From Planctomycetaceae bacterium (GTDB taxonomy: Bacteria; Planctomycetota; Phycisphaerae; Phycisphaerales; SM1A02): a stretch of 11,568 nucleotides of DNA. A program made the position numbers and the translations under genes. Under the pieces are notes generated by a model. That model had not been told where the DNA came from. It did not search any database and was given only the letters and a program-made list of their open reading frames with translations. Within the stretch, counting starts at the first letter, position 1, and each line of letters starts with the position of its first letter. Location: NCBI GenBank assembly GCA_947474205.1, contig CANJIC010000046.1:1-11568 (forward strand). Reading direction: 5' to 3'. Positions 1 to 7,323 of this stretch are shown here, piece by piece.

Positions 1-285
1 GATCAAGTGATCTTTGAGGAATTCAAAGGCACGGGCAACATGGAACTTATTTTGGACCGCACCATTTCGGAAAAGCGCGTCTTTCCCGCCATTAATCTGG
101 CGGCCAGCGGCACGCGCAAGGAACATCTCATGTTGACGGATCGCGAACTCAAGACCGTCACCGCGCTGCGACGGCGGCTTCTGAGTTTGCCGCCACATGT
201 GCAAGTGGAGCAATTGCTTTCGGCGCTGCAACGCTACAGCACCAATGAGCAAATGGTGGGCGGCCCGCAAACCGTGGGCAGTTGA
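1..285 (+). CDS. rho: Transcription termination factor Rho, C-terminal fragment (5' end outside window)
   Basis: The frame is open from base 1 and encodes the last 94 residues of Rho, the hexameric RNA-dependent ATPase that ends transcription in the cytoplasm. The sequence shows the Rho core signature [11 protein letters not shown] (window residues 6-16), followed by EKRVFPAI and SGTRKE. By alignment with the known E. coli protein, the Arg in EKR (residue 26) and the Arg in GTRK (residue 39) correspond to Arg353 and the arginine finger Arg366, so the subunit-interface ATPase chemistry looks intact. The end (…[11 protein letters not shown]) is ordinary for a Rho tail. The start lies upstream of the window; the GTG at base 7 is an internal Val codon, not a start. 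The next gene begins 22 bases after the stop, so the MCE pair may share its transcript. Identification is secure. Confidence 0.96.
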   Translation, partial: DQVIFEEFKGTGNMELILDRTISEKRVFPAINLAASGTRKEHLMLTDRELKTVTALRRRLLSLPPHVQVEQLLSALQRYSTNEQMVGGPQTVGS

Positions 286-307
286 TTTCGTTACCATTTG
301 CTCACCT

Positions 308-1588
308 ATGAGCGACTCAAATTTCTCCAACAATCTGCGCGCGGGTATTTTCATTTCAACCATTCTTGTGCTGGCGCTGGCCGTTGGCTTTGTGCTGTTG
401 AAGGTGGACCTGTTCAAAAAATACCAAACGTTTGTTCTGCAATTTGACACCACCGAAGGCGTCAGCGGCTTGAGTCGCGGCAGCGAAGTGAAAGTGGGCG
501 GACTCACTGTGGGCCGCGTGATTTCGATCACGCCAGACGTTGACAAGAATGACGATCTTTCCGCAATCAATGTGACCATTCAAATTATGGAGGGCATTCC
601 AATTCGCTACTCCGACACCGCGCCCGAAGGCACCAACGCGGAAGTGATTCGCGTTGGAAGTTTGGTGGGAAGCACTTCCATCATCAACTTCAACACGCTG
701 GGTCAAGCGCCGGCGCCACTTCTGAATAGCGGCGACAAACTGTTGGCCACGCGTGGCAGCGGAATGTTGACCACGCTTGTGGGTCCAGCCAACGCGGTGC
801 GCACCAATGAAATCATCAAGGGACTGGCCGTCACCGCGGCGTGGCTCAAGACCATCCCGGAGGAATATCGAACTCGCGTTGTGCCCACGCTGCAAAATCT
901 TTCCACCACCACCGCCAACTTCAATCAGGATTACGAATTGTGGCGCAAGCCCATTGGCGACACCTTGCTCAACGCGCAAAGTTTCACGGGCAACGCGGAT
1001 CAACTTTTGAAGGACAACAAAGCCAAATTCACGCAACTCATGGACAACACCTCCGCCACCATGGCCGATGCCAAAGTCACCATGGCCGACGCCAAAATCA
1101 TCGTCAGTGAATTTAAAACCAACGGCATGCCCGCGCTGCAAAAATTGCTCGACCAAGGCGCCGATGCCGCGCAAACACTTGCCTCAAGTCTGGACCAAGT
1201 CGAGCAGCAAATTCCGCAGCGCCTCACGGATCTGCGCGACTTCATGCTTGACGCGCGCGAGATTGCTGGCCAATTCAAATTGACCGCTATAGAAATTCGA
1301 CGTAGCCCTTGGAAGTTGCTCTATCAACCAAAGCCAGGCGAAGTGGCGCACGAGAATTTGTACAGCGCCACGCGCGCCTTCGCTCTGGCCACTGCGGATT
1401 TAAAAACAGCCAGCGCGTCGTTACAAGCTGTGCTGGCGCAAGACGCCAACAAGTTCAACAGCGATGAAAATTTCCGCAAGGAAGTTCGCCAAGAAGTTCT
1501 TGACTCGCTGGAAAAATACGAGGCCGCGCAACGCCAACTCTTTGATGTGCTCGCGGCTCCGCAATCCCAGGGCGGCGAAGGCAAGTAA
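308..1588 (+). CDS. MCE/MlaD-family lipid-transport substrate-binding protein, first of a pair (426 aa)
   Basis: Start chosen at the ATG at 308, 22 bases after the rho stop. The open frame reaches back to 197, but that part overlaps rho in another frame and is not protein-like. Residues 12-32 form one hydrophobic span with a short N-terminal cytoplasmic side, typical of MlaD proteins anchored in the inner membrane with the body in the periplasm. Residues about 40-130 are the MCE domain, with the family pattern G-S-E-V-K-V-G-G-L-x-V-G-R-V at 58-71 and a closing GSLVGSTSIINF strand. Residues about 160-330 and 345-415 look helical and probably form a coiled-coil or tunnel region. A conserved-looking SPWKLLYQPKPGE segment lies near 333-345. 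MCE proteins form hexameric rings that pass lipids between membranes with an MlaE permease and MlaF ATPase. Neither partner is nearby. No clear Shine-Dalgarno is visible. Substrate is unknown. Confidence 0.88.
   Translation: MSDSNFSNNLRAGIFISTILVLALAVGFVLLKVDLFKKYQTFVLQFDTTEGVSGLSRGSEVKVGGLTVGRVISITPDVDKNDDLSAINVTIQIMEGIPIRYSDTAPEGTNAEVIRVGSLVGSTSIINFNTLGQAPAPLLNSGDKLLATRGSGMLTTLVGPANAVRTNEIIKGLAVTAAWLKTIPEEYRTRVVPTLQNLSTTTANFNQDYELWRKPIGDTLLNAQSFTGNADQLLKDNKAKFTQLMDNTSATMADAKVTMADAKIIVSEFKTNGMPALQKLLDQGADAAQTLASSLDQVEQQIPQRLTDLRDFMLDAREIAGQFKLTAIEIRRSPWKLLYQPKPGEVAHENLYSATRAFALATADLKTASASLQAVLAQDANKFNSDENFRKEVRQEVLDSLEKYEAAQRQLFDVLAAPQSQGGEGK
1058..1099 (+). repeat. 21-bp tandem duplication inside the first MCE gene
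   Basis: Two adjacent 21-base units (1058-1078 and 1079-1099) differ at only two bases, GAT/GAC and GTC/ATC. They encode consecutive heptads TMADAKV and TMADAKI in the helical tail. The seven-residue period matches a coiled-coil heptad, so this looks like an in-frame duplication that lengthens a helix by two turns. Confidence 0.8.
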
Positions 1589-1591
1589 CGC

Positions 1592-2914
1592 ATGGGCTCG
1601 CTTGATCCCAATCCCGCAAAGGAGCGGCTCGCCGGCTTTCTCACGCTTGCGGCCATTCTGTGCGGCACGCTTCTGATTGTTGTGGTGACCCAAGTAGATT
1701 GGCGCCCTTACACGCAATATCGCCTTGTATTTTCACTGCTTCAAGACGCCTCGGGCATTCAGCCAGGAATTCCCGTGGAAATTGGTGGCATTCATTATGG
1801 CAAAGTGCTGCGGGTTGAAACTGGTCCCATGTTGGATGACGCGGGCAATGTGCGACCGAATGCGCAAAAGCCTGATTCCGCCAACGCAAACATTTTGGGA
1901 ACTTTTGTCACCTTTGAACTGGATTCCAAAGTCCCCCTGTGGTCCTCGGCGCGCGTGAGTCGCAACGCCACCGTGCTTGGCGGCAATGTGTCCATTCAAA
2001 TTTATGACACTGGATTTGAATTACAAAGCAATCCGCAAGCTGCTGGACCCAACTCCCCGTTGATCGCCAACGCCACCATCCGCGCCAGTAATCCACCCTC
2101 CGGATTGTCGACCATCTTTGGCGGACCTGTGGCCCTGAAACTTGACCAGATGTACGCCAACTTCACTCTTTTCTACGACTGGTTCACCCAACACGCGCGC
2201 AAAGAGATTGTGGCCCACGTTCAATCCATCAACACGTCCATCGATTCGCTGCGCGCCAATGTCAAAAGCGATTCCAATGATTGGCAGGCGCGATTCGCCT
2301 CGCTCAAATCAAACACCTCGGAGATGAATCGTCGATTGGGAATTTCCAACAAAGGCGAGCAGGATCCGACAAGTTACTCCAGCATCATCAAAGAAAAATT
2401 GCCGCAAATACACGCCGACGCCACAAGCGCGCACAGTGATTACACGGCCATGACCGCCGAGATTAAAATTAAATTCAGCGAGAAGATGACCAAGGCGTAC
2501 GAGGACTTTCAAATACAATTCGCGCGCCTGCAAGCGGACATGCAAACGCTGACCGCCGCGGGCAAGGACGCCAATGGCGCGTACGCCGACAGTGTTGCGC
2601 AATTGTCGCTCAGTGGCGGGCAAATTTACCGCGCGTTTCAAGAACTTTTAAGCGGCATCGTGCGGGCCATAGTGGATAAACCAAACGACGCGCAGTTCTC
2701 ACAGCAAGACCAACTTATGTTTGCGCGCGAACTGGCGTTGCAAGCGCAAGAAGTGCAAGTGGCCGTTGAAGATTTGCAAATGTTGGCGAATCAAATGAAG
2801 TCAAGTTCGCCGGACATGGCCGATGCAATTCGCCAGCGCACCGCCGCAACTTTGGAGCAATTAAAGAAATCGCTGGACGCGTTCCACGCCACGCTGCAAA
2901 CTCAAAATCCGTAA
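1592..2914 (+). CDS. MCE/MlaD-family lipid-transport protein, second of a pair (440 aa)
   Basis: The ATG lies three bases after the stop of the first MCE gene, with a weak GAAGG ten bases upstream, so the two are co-transcribed and probably translationally coupled. Residues about 14-33 form a single membrane span; the rest should be periplasmic. The MCE domain runs from about 43 to 145, with the family turn GIQPGIPVEIGGIHYGKV at 55-72 and VLGGNVSIQIYDTG at 128-141. Between them, residues about 80-102 form an extra hydrophilic insertion (DDAGNVRPNAQKPDSANAN) absent from the first protein. The remainder (180-440) is rich in Ala, Gln and Lys and looks like long helices. The two proteins are paralogues with low similarity outside the MCE fold, which suggests that they form different rings or a mixed ring rather than being a recent duplication. 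The family assignment is firm, while the transported lipid is unknown. Confidence 0.87.
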   Translation: MGSLDPNPAKERLAGFLTLAAILCGTLLIVVVTQVDWRPYTQYRLVFSLLQDASGIQPGIPVEIGGIHYGKVLRVETGPMLDDAGNVRPNAQKPDSANANILGTFVTFELDSKVPLWSSARVSRNATVLGGNVSIQIYDTGFELQSNPQAAGPNSPLIANATIRASNPPSGLSTIFGGPVALKLDQMYANFTLFYDWFTQHARKEIVAHVQSINTSIDSLRANVKSDSNDWQARFASLKSNTSEMNRRLGISNKGEQDPTSYSSIIKEKLPQIHADATSAHSDYTAMTAEIKIKFSEKMTKAYEDFQIQFARLQADMQTLTAAGKDANGAYADSVAQLSLSGGQIYRAFQELLSGIVRAIVDKPNDAQFSQQDQLMFARELALQAQEVQVAVEDLQMLANQMKSSSPDMADAIRQRTAATLEQLKKSLDAFHATLQTQNP

Positions 2915-2973
2915 TCAATTGCAACCGTGTAGGCGTGCGCAAAGAGTGGGCGGAGTGAAATTGCCCAACATGT

Positions 2974-2999
2974 GCGACCGCCTTCAACAGCGGCATCGC
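2974..2999. terminator. Weak imperfect hairpin between convergent genes
   Basis: The 100-base gap between the second MCE stop and the murA stop holds an imperfect inverted repeat: GCGACCGC (2974-2981), an 8-base loop, GCGG (2990-2993), a two-base bulge and TCGC (2996-2999). No T-run follows on either strand, so it is not a classical intrinsic terminator. Position between converging genes is the only other support. Rho-dependent ending is equally possible. Confidence 0.2.
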
Positions 3000-3014
3000 T
3001 CAACAATGCACACC

Positions 3015-4340
3015 TTAACTTGCGTTGGCGGCGGCTTCCACATTCACGGGAGAATTTTTCTCCTCGCGCAGACGCTCAATGCGCGCGCCTAGCGAGTTTA
3101 ATGTTTTCTCCATTTGGTAATAGCCGCGGTCCAAGTGATAGACGCGCGTCACCAACGTTTCGCCTTCAGCGGCCAAACCCGCCAACACCAAACTTGCGCT
3201 GGCGCGCAAATCGCTGGCCATCACCGGCGCGCCAATGAGTTTCGAGCCGCCCGTAATGATCACAGTTGGCCCTTGGCGATTCAAGTGCGCGCCCATGCGC
3301 GACAACTCCGCAACATGCAGGAAGCGCTCCAAATAAATCTTCTCGGTGATCACGCTGTTGCCTTGCGCCAAACATAAAAGCGCCATTAATTGCGCCTGCA
3401 AATCCGTTGGAAATCCTGGGTGCGGCTGCGTGGTGATCGTGGCTGGTTTCAAGTTGCGCTCGCTGGTCACGCGCACCGAGCAACGCCGGGAATCCTTGTC
3501 ATCAAGGCGCTCAACATGCACGCCAATTTCACGGAACACATCCAGCGTTGCAAGCAGCGAATCGTAGGGAAAATCATCCAGAATAATGTCGCCGTTGGTC
3601 ATGGCCGCGGCCACCGCGTAGGTGCCGGCCACAATGCGATCGGGCATCACGTTGTATTCGGTGCCGCTTAATTCCTCCACGCCATCAATGATCAGGCGCG
3701 GACTGCCGGCGCCCTGAATCTTGGCGCCCATTTTGTTCAACATGTCGGCCACCTCCACCACTTCAGGTTCGCACGCCGCGCACTCAATAATTGTTCGACC
3801 CTTGGCCAACGTGGCCGCGCTCATAATGTTGGAAGTTCCAAGCACGGTGCTGCCGTTTGGTCCACCCAAGAAAACCGTGTTGCCTTTCAATCGATCCGCC
3901 GTGGCAATGATGTCGCCATTACGAAGTTCAATCTTGGCGCCCAGCGCTTCCAAGCCTTTCAAATGCAAATCAACAGGTCGATGTCCAAAGCTGCAACCGC
4001 CAGGCATGCTCACCACGGCCTTGCGCCGACGCGCAACCATTGGCCCCAACACGCAAATGCTGGCGCGCATGGTGCGCACAATGTCGTAGCGCGCGTGCAC
4101 GCAATTCTGATCCATGCTGGTCAGCGACAATGCGTCGCCGGTGCGCTTGGTTTGCACGCCCAACTCGCGCAGCAGCGAATTCATATTTTCAATGTCCGCC
4201 AACGGCTTCACGTTTTTCAGTTTCAACTCGCCGTCGGTCAGCAACGAAGCCGCCATCAGCGGAAGCGCCGCGTTTTTGGAACCCTCAACCGTCACGCGAC
4301 CCGCAAGCCGCCGACCACCTTGAATGCGAAAATAATCCAT
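3015..4340 (-). CDS. murA: UDP-N-acetylglucosamine 1-carboxyvinyltransferase MurA
   Basis: MurA transfers enolpyruvate from phosphoenolpyruvate to UDP-GlcNAc, the first committed step of peptidoglycan synthesis in the cytoplasm. The 441-residue protein is slightly longer than typical MurA (about 420). It starts MDYFRIQGGRRLAG and carries the substrate-binding Lys22-Asn23, Arg92 in TMRASI, the active-site Cys116 in MPGGCSFGHRPVDLH, and the catalytic-base Asp313 in HPGFPTDLQAQ. Having Cys rather than Asp at 116 predicts sensitivity to fosfomycin, which alkylates this residue; that is inference from the family. The DLRASASLVLAGL segment near 377-389 completes the usual domain closure region. The last 20 or so residues (EEKNSPVNVEAAANAS) are a low-complexity tail. 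Start: ATG with an AGGA eight bases upstream. The gene is transcribed alone, convergent with the MCE pair and divergent from the FNR gene. Confidence 0.97.
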   Translation of the reverse strand: MDYFRIQGGRRLAGRVTVEGSKNAALPLMAASLLTDGELKLKNVKPLADIENMNSLLRELGVQTKRTGDALSLTSMDQNCVHARYDIVRTMRASICVLGPMVARRRKAVVSMPGGCSFGHRPVDLHLKGLEALGAKIELRNGDIIATADRLKGNTVFLGGPNGSTVLGTSNIMSAATLAKGRTIIECAACEPEVVEVADMLNKMGAKIQGAGSPRLIIDGVEELSGTEYNVMPDRIVAGTYAVAAAMTNGDIILDDFPYDSLLATLDVFREIGVHVERLDDKDSRRCSVRVTSERNLKPATITTQPHPGFPTDLQAQLMALLCLAQGNSVITEKIYLERFLHVAELSRMGAHLNRQGPTVIITGGSKLIGAPVMASDLRASASLVLAGLAAEGETLVTRVYHLDRGYYQMEKTLNSLGARIERLREEKNSPVNVEAAANAS

Positions 4341-4348
4341 AGTTGAGA

Positions 4349-4352
4349 TCCT
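4349..4352 (-). promoter_or_regulatory. Shine-Dalgarno for murA
   Basis: On the minus strand AGGA stands eight bases before the murA ATG at 4340. It fixes the murA start. It also abuts the most upstream possible FNR start (TTG at 4353 on the plus strand), which makes that start unlikely because no room would remain for a divergent promoter. Confidence 0.65.
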
Positions 4353-4448
4353 TTGAAAAGAATTCGTGGTGAAAAAAGTGAGCCTTTCTCAATCGACCAA
4401 GCGAGTGCCCGAGCAACAATTTCCGCCCGACATGCCTACGATACCGCC

Positions 4449-5462
4449 GTGAGCACAACTCTTGAAATCGTGGGTGAACCAACCCTGCCCGAAGTGAAGA
4501 TGCATTTGGTGGCGCCCAACGCGCCCGCGACCGCGCGCGTGACGGCCAATGAATTATGCATAAAAGGCCGCTCTAGCAGCTATGTTCGCCATGTTTGCAT
4601 TGACCTTACGGGCACGCCAATGGCGGGGCAATTTCATGCCGGACAAAGTTTCGGTGTGGTGCCTCCGGGCAATGACCATCAAGGCCGCCCAAACAAAGTT
4701 CGGCTGTATTCCATTGCCAGTCCCACGTGGGGCGAGGACGGACACGGCCAGATTTTTGCCACCACTCCCAAGCGTCTCATCAGCGAGGAAATGATCACCC
4801 CGCCTGGAGAAACTGTGGCGCATCCGCAACTTATTTTGGGCACGTGCAGCAATTATCTGTGCGATCTGAAACCTGGCGACGCGGTGCAAGTGACAGGTCC
4901 ATCTGGCAAGCGATTTCTTTTGCCCACCGATCCTTCCAAACACGATTATCTTTTCTTGGCCACGGGCACGGGCATTGCGCCGTTCCGCGGCATGCTGCAA
5001 GAATTGCTCGCGGGTCCGCCAGCGGGAAGTCCGTGGCAGAAATCATGGACGCGCTGCGGCAGCCGCATTGAATTGCTCATGGGCGCACCGTACAGCACCG
5101 ATCTTTTGTACGACCAAGAAATTCAGGACCTGGCCAAGGCCCACAACAATTTCAAGTATCACACGGTCATCAGCCGCGAGCGCCGCGTTGACGGTGGCAA
5201 GGGCGAGTATGTGCATCAATATCTGGAGCGCCAACTTGACACGTTCAAGGCCATGTTGCAAAACCCGCGCACGTTGATTTATGTTTGTGGACTTGCGGGC
5301 ATGCAAATTGGTTTGTTTCGGCTGCTTGCCGCCCAGGGTTTGGCCGCCAATTATCTCACCATTGATGAGACCATTCGCGACATTCCCGCCGATCAATGGA
5401 GCGATGAGCAGATCAAGCGGCGCGTGCGCCACACGCATCGTTGCATGATTGAAGTGTATTAA
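4449..5462 (+). CDS. Plant/cyanobacterial-type ferredoxin--NADP+ reductase
   Basis: FAD-containing PetH-like enzyme that passes electrons between ferredoxin or flavodoxin and NADP(H) in the cytoplasm. With the GTG start at 4449 the protein has 337 residues. The FAD domain shows RLYSIAS (85-91) and GTCSNYLCDLKPGD (131-144), nearly as in chloroplast enzymes. The NADP domain shows LATGTGIAPFRGML (170-183), LLMGAPYSTDLLYDQE (209-224) and YVCGLAGMQIG (278-288). It ends in IEVY, and the final Tyr is expected to stack on the flavin ring. The start is uncertain. The frame is open back to a TTG at 4353, which touches the murA ribosome-binding site; an ATG at 4500 with GAAGTGAAG just before it gives 320 residues. 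Family similarity begins around VKMHLVAP, so 4449 or 4500 are the realistic options. No photosynthesis gene is nearby. Supplying reduced ferredoxin from NADPH is a likely role, by inference. Confidence 0.93.
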   Translation: MSTTLEIVGEPTLPEVKMHLVAPNAPATARVTANELCIKGRSSSYVRHVCIDLTGTPMAGQFHAGQSFGVVPPGNDHQGRPNKVRLYSIASPTWGEDGHGQIFATTPKRLISEEMITPPGETVAHPQLILGTCSNYLCDLKPGDAVQVTGPSGKRFLLPTDPSKHDYLFLATGTGIAPFRGMLQELLAGPPAGSPWQKSWTRCGSRIELLMGAPYSTDLLYDQEIQDLAKAHNNFKYHTVISRERRVDGGKGEYVHQYLERQLDTFKAMLQNPRTLIYVCGLAGMQIGLFRLLAAQGLAANYLTIDETIRDIPADQWSDEQIKRRVRHTHRCMIEVY

Positions 5463-5633
5463 GCGCGCCCCGGCGTTGGTTGCGCAAAACGGATTCAACA
5501 TCCGAATTGCAAACAGCTTTGATCTAGCGCATATCACATGAAGATTACGTATTGAGATTTATAAAACAATAATCTTCCAGAAAATTGGAAGTCAACCGAA
5601 CGAACCGCCCAAAAGCATTACTACACTGCACTC
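5463..5633 (+). other. 171-bp intergenic region with two small inverted repeats and an AT-rich patch
   Basis: After the FNR stop there is a short inverted repeat CGGAT/ATCCG (5490-5494 and 5500-5504, five-base loop), a possible weak terminator stem without a T-run. Around 5540-5585 the DNA becomes markedly AT-rich compared with the rest of the window, ending in a perfect CTTCCA/TGGAAG repeat (5574-5579 and 5586-5591, six-base loop). This patch is the most plausible promoter or operator area for the TPR gene. I could not fit a convincing -35/-10 pair. No Shine-Dalgarno precedes the ATG at 5634. Confidence 0.3.
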
Positions 5634-7004
5634 ATGGACGACACGCCTGACTTTGAATTCAGCGCCGAGCAGCTGGTTGAGAAAGCCCGCGAATTTTTTC
5701 GCAAGGGTCGTCTTGGCGAGGCCGAGGCCTGTCTGCGCAAAGCCATTGAATTGGAGCCTGAACGCAGCGCGTGGCGCCTGAATCTTGGCGTGACCTTGCA
5801 AGCGGCCGGTCGCGGCGAAGAAGCTTTGCAATGTTTTGAAATGGCCTGTCAATGCGCGCCCAAACATGCGGAACCACGCTTGGCCGCGGCCATGGCGGCG
5901 GCGGCGCTTGGGCGTTGGCCAGTGGCGTTGAAGTGGTCCGAGCAAGCCACGCTTTTTGATCCGTCGCTTGACGCCGGTTGGGGTTGCCGTGTGGAAAGTT
6001 TGCGCCGACTTGGCCGCCGTGAAGACGCCATGCTTGCATTTTATTTGGCGCAGCAAACTTTGGACATCATGCCCGCCACATTGCAAGCCGTGGCGGAAGT
6101 GTTGGTGGAAGAAACCAAAGTCGACCGCGCCATGTGGTGTTTGCGCGAGGCCATTCGTCTTGAACCAAATTTGCCGCGCGCGCGCACCAGGCTTGCGCAA
6201 CTTCTGGGCGATGGCGGCCACGCGCACCGCGCCATTGAATTGCTCACGGAAGAATTGCGTTTGCGTCCAGGTGATGTCAGCACGCTGTTGGCCTTTGGCG
6301 ACGTGCTGCTGCGACAACGGCGCAACCCCGAGGCCGCGGAAAAATTCCGCCGCGCCATTGAAATTGATCCCGCCAACGCCGCGGCGCGATTTCGCCTGGG
6401 CGTGTTGGCCGTCAACACCCGCCGCTTTGATGAGGCGTGCACCGAACTTGAAATGGCCATGCGACTTGATCCATCCAATCCGCTGCCGCGGGTGGAATTG
6501 GCGCGGGCGCGGCTGGAAAATGGCGAAATTGCGGAGGCCGCGCGCTTGCTGGAAGTTCACGCGCAGCAATGTCCGCCGGAAACCAATCCGCGTTTGGACA
6601 ACATTGAATTCGCGGTCAACTTGTCCGCGCTCATGCTTGCGGCGCAGCGGCCTGGCCTTGCGGCGCGCGTCCTCACCGCCGCCATGCGCTTTGACCGCGT
6701 CAAAAACGCGGCGCTGCCATGGCAAAAGTTGGCGCTGGCGCACTATCGCAACAATGATTTGGAGCGCGGCAACGAGGCCAGTAAAAAACTTCTTGAAATT
6801 GAATCTGACAATGTGTGCGCGCTGCACAACTTGGCGCTGGCGTGCCTGCGGCAAGGCGACATCTCCAAAGCCATGTCTTGGATTCGTTTGGGCTTGTCGG
6901 CCAAACCCAATGACGCGTCCTTTCGCCGCCTTCGATGGCGCGCGCGCATCTTGCGCTATCCATTGCTGGCTCGCTTGATTCGCTCAACGCCCGCAGCGGC
7001 GTAA
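5634..7004 (+). CDS. Large cytoplasmic tetratricopeptide-repeat (TPR) protein
   Basis: The 456-residue protein is almost entirely helical TPR units of about 34 residues, the scaffold that binds peptides of partner proteins. Eleven or twelve units can be followed, beginning near residues 12, 46, 80, 114, 148, 182, 216, 250, 284, 325, 362 and 396. Clear consensus copies are GRLGEAEACLRKAIELEP (25-42), NPEAAEKFRRAIEIDP (231-246) and RRFDEACTELEMAMRLDP (263-280). The units near 114, 148 and 325 are degenerate. No signal peptide, membrane span or enzymatic domain is visible, so it should be cytoplasmic. The C-terminus (429-450) is basic and Arg-rich (RRLRWRARILRYPLLARLIR), possibly an amphipathic helix that touches membrane or nucleic acid. 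The ATG at 5634 is the first start in frame with this repeat pattern. Its partner and role are unknown; it is transcribed alone and converges on rpsR. Confidence 0.88.
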   Translation: MDDTPDFEFSAEQLVEKAREFFRKGRLGEAEACLRKAIELEPERSAWRLNLGVTLQAAGRGEEALQCFEMACQCAPKHAEPRLAAAMAAAALGRWPVALKWSEQATLFDPSLDAGWGCRVESLRRLGRREDAMLAFYLAQQTLDIMPATLQAVAEVLVEETKVDRAMWCLREAIRLEPNLPRARTRLAQLLGDGGHAHRAIELLTEELRLRPGDVSTLLAFGDVLLRQRRNPEAAEKFRRAIEIDPANAAARFRLGVLAVNTRRFDEACTELEMAMRLDPSNPLPRVELARARLENGEIAEAARLLEVHAQQCPPETNPRLDNIEFAVNLSALMLAAQRPGLAARVLTAAMRFDRVKNAALPWQKLALAHYRNNDLERGNEASKKLLEIESDNVCALHNLALACLRQGDISKAMSWIRLGLSAKPNDASFRRLRWRARILRYPLLARLIRSTPAAA

Positions 7005-7032
7005 GAAGCGCGTCACACACTACAAATTGCAA

Positions 7033-7272
7033 TTAGGCCGTGGCGTTGGTGAACGGAAGAATGGCCATGTGTCGCGCGCGCTTGATGGCTTGCGTGATCT
7101 GCTTTTGTTCCTTGGCGGAAAGACCAAGTCGCTTGCGACTTTGGATCTTGCCGTTGTTGGTCATCAGCCGGCGAAGTTCTTCGGCGTTCTTGTAATCAAT
7201 GGGGCCCTTGATCGAAGCTCGACGAGGTTCCTGTCCCATTCCACCAAACTGTCCACTTGAATACTGACTCAT
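7033..7272 (-). CDS. rpsR: 30S ribosomal protein bS18
   Basis: A 79-residue small-subunit protein that pairs with bS6 on the platform of the 30S ribosome. The family core is plain: IDYKNAEELRRLMTNNGKI (25-43), then SRKRLGLSAKEQKQ and the signature QAIKRARHMAILPF (61-74). The length is normal. The N-terminus (MSQYSSGQFGGMGQEPRR) is Gly/Gln-rich and has no Cys residues, so it is a zinc-free form. Start chosen at the ATG at 7272, which has AGGA ten bases upstream. The frame stays open 38 codons further to an ATG at 7386, but that extension has no counterpart in the family and contains the leader hairpin. In many bacteria rpsR lies in rpsF-(ssb)-rpsR-rplI; here it follows HMG-CoA lyase instead, and its stop faces the TPR gene only 28 bases away. 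Confidence 0.96.
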   Translation of the reverse strand: MSQYSSGQFGGMGQEPRRASIKGPIDYKNAEELRRLMTNNGKIQSRKRLGLSAKEQKQITQAIKRARHMAILPFTNATA

Positions 7273-7282
7273 TGTTATTGCG

Positions 7283-7286
7283 TCCT
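7283..7286 (-). promoter_or_regulatory. Shine-Dalgarno for rpsR
   Basis: The minus strand reads AGGA, ten bases before the ATG at 7272. It supports the short S18 start over the in-frame ATG at 7386. Confidence 0.6.
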
Positions 7287-7304
7287 GGATCTCAAATTGC
7301 GAGA

Positions 7305-7323
7305 GCCCCCGACGATCGGGAGC
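7305..7323 (-). promoter_or_regulatory. Strong hairpin in the rpsR leader
   Basis: On the minus strand GCTCCCGA and TCGGGGGC form an eight-pair stem, with one G-T wobble, around the three-base loop TCG. It ends 32 bases before the S18 start and lies 70 bases after the HMG-CoA lyase stop. No T-run follows, so it is not a standard intrinsic terminator. It may be a control or processing structure in the rpsR leader. bS6:bS18 is known in some bacteria to bind a CCG-containing hairpin in its own mRNA leader; this stem contains CCGA, but the resemblance is only suggestive. Confidence 0.4.

Noticed and set aside
356..1174. 272-codon minus-strand frame opposite the first MCE gene
   Set aside because: Low-complexity His/Gly/Val-rich translation with no domain; the plus-strand MCE frame has clear membrane and MCE signatures.
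5592..6854. 420-codon open frame on the minus strand opposite the TPR gene
   Set aside because: It is rich in Arg, His, Gln and Gly with no recognisable domain and mirrors the codon bias of the clear TPR protein on the other strand.
5956..6978. 340-codon plus-strand frame inside the TPR gene
   Set aside because: The product is dominated by Arg, Cys, Trp and Pro, typical of a shifted frame in GC-rich coding DNA; the TPR frame explains the region.
7025..7034. AATTGCAATT palindrome between the TPR gene and rpsR
   Set aside because: Only ten bases, no loop and no T-run; too short to call a terminator or operator.
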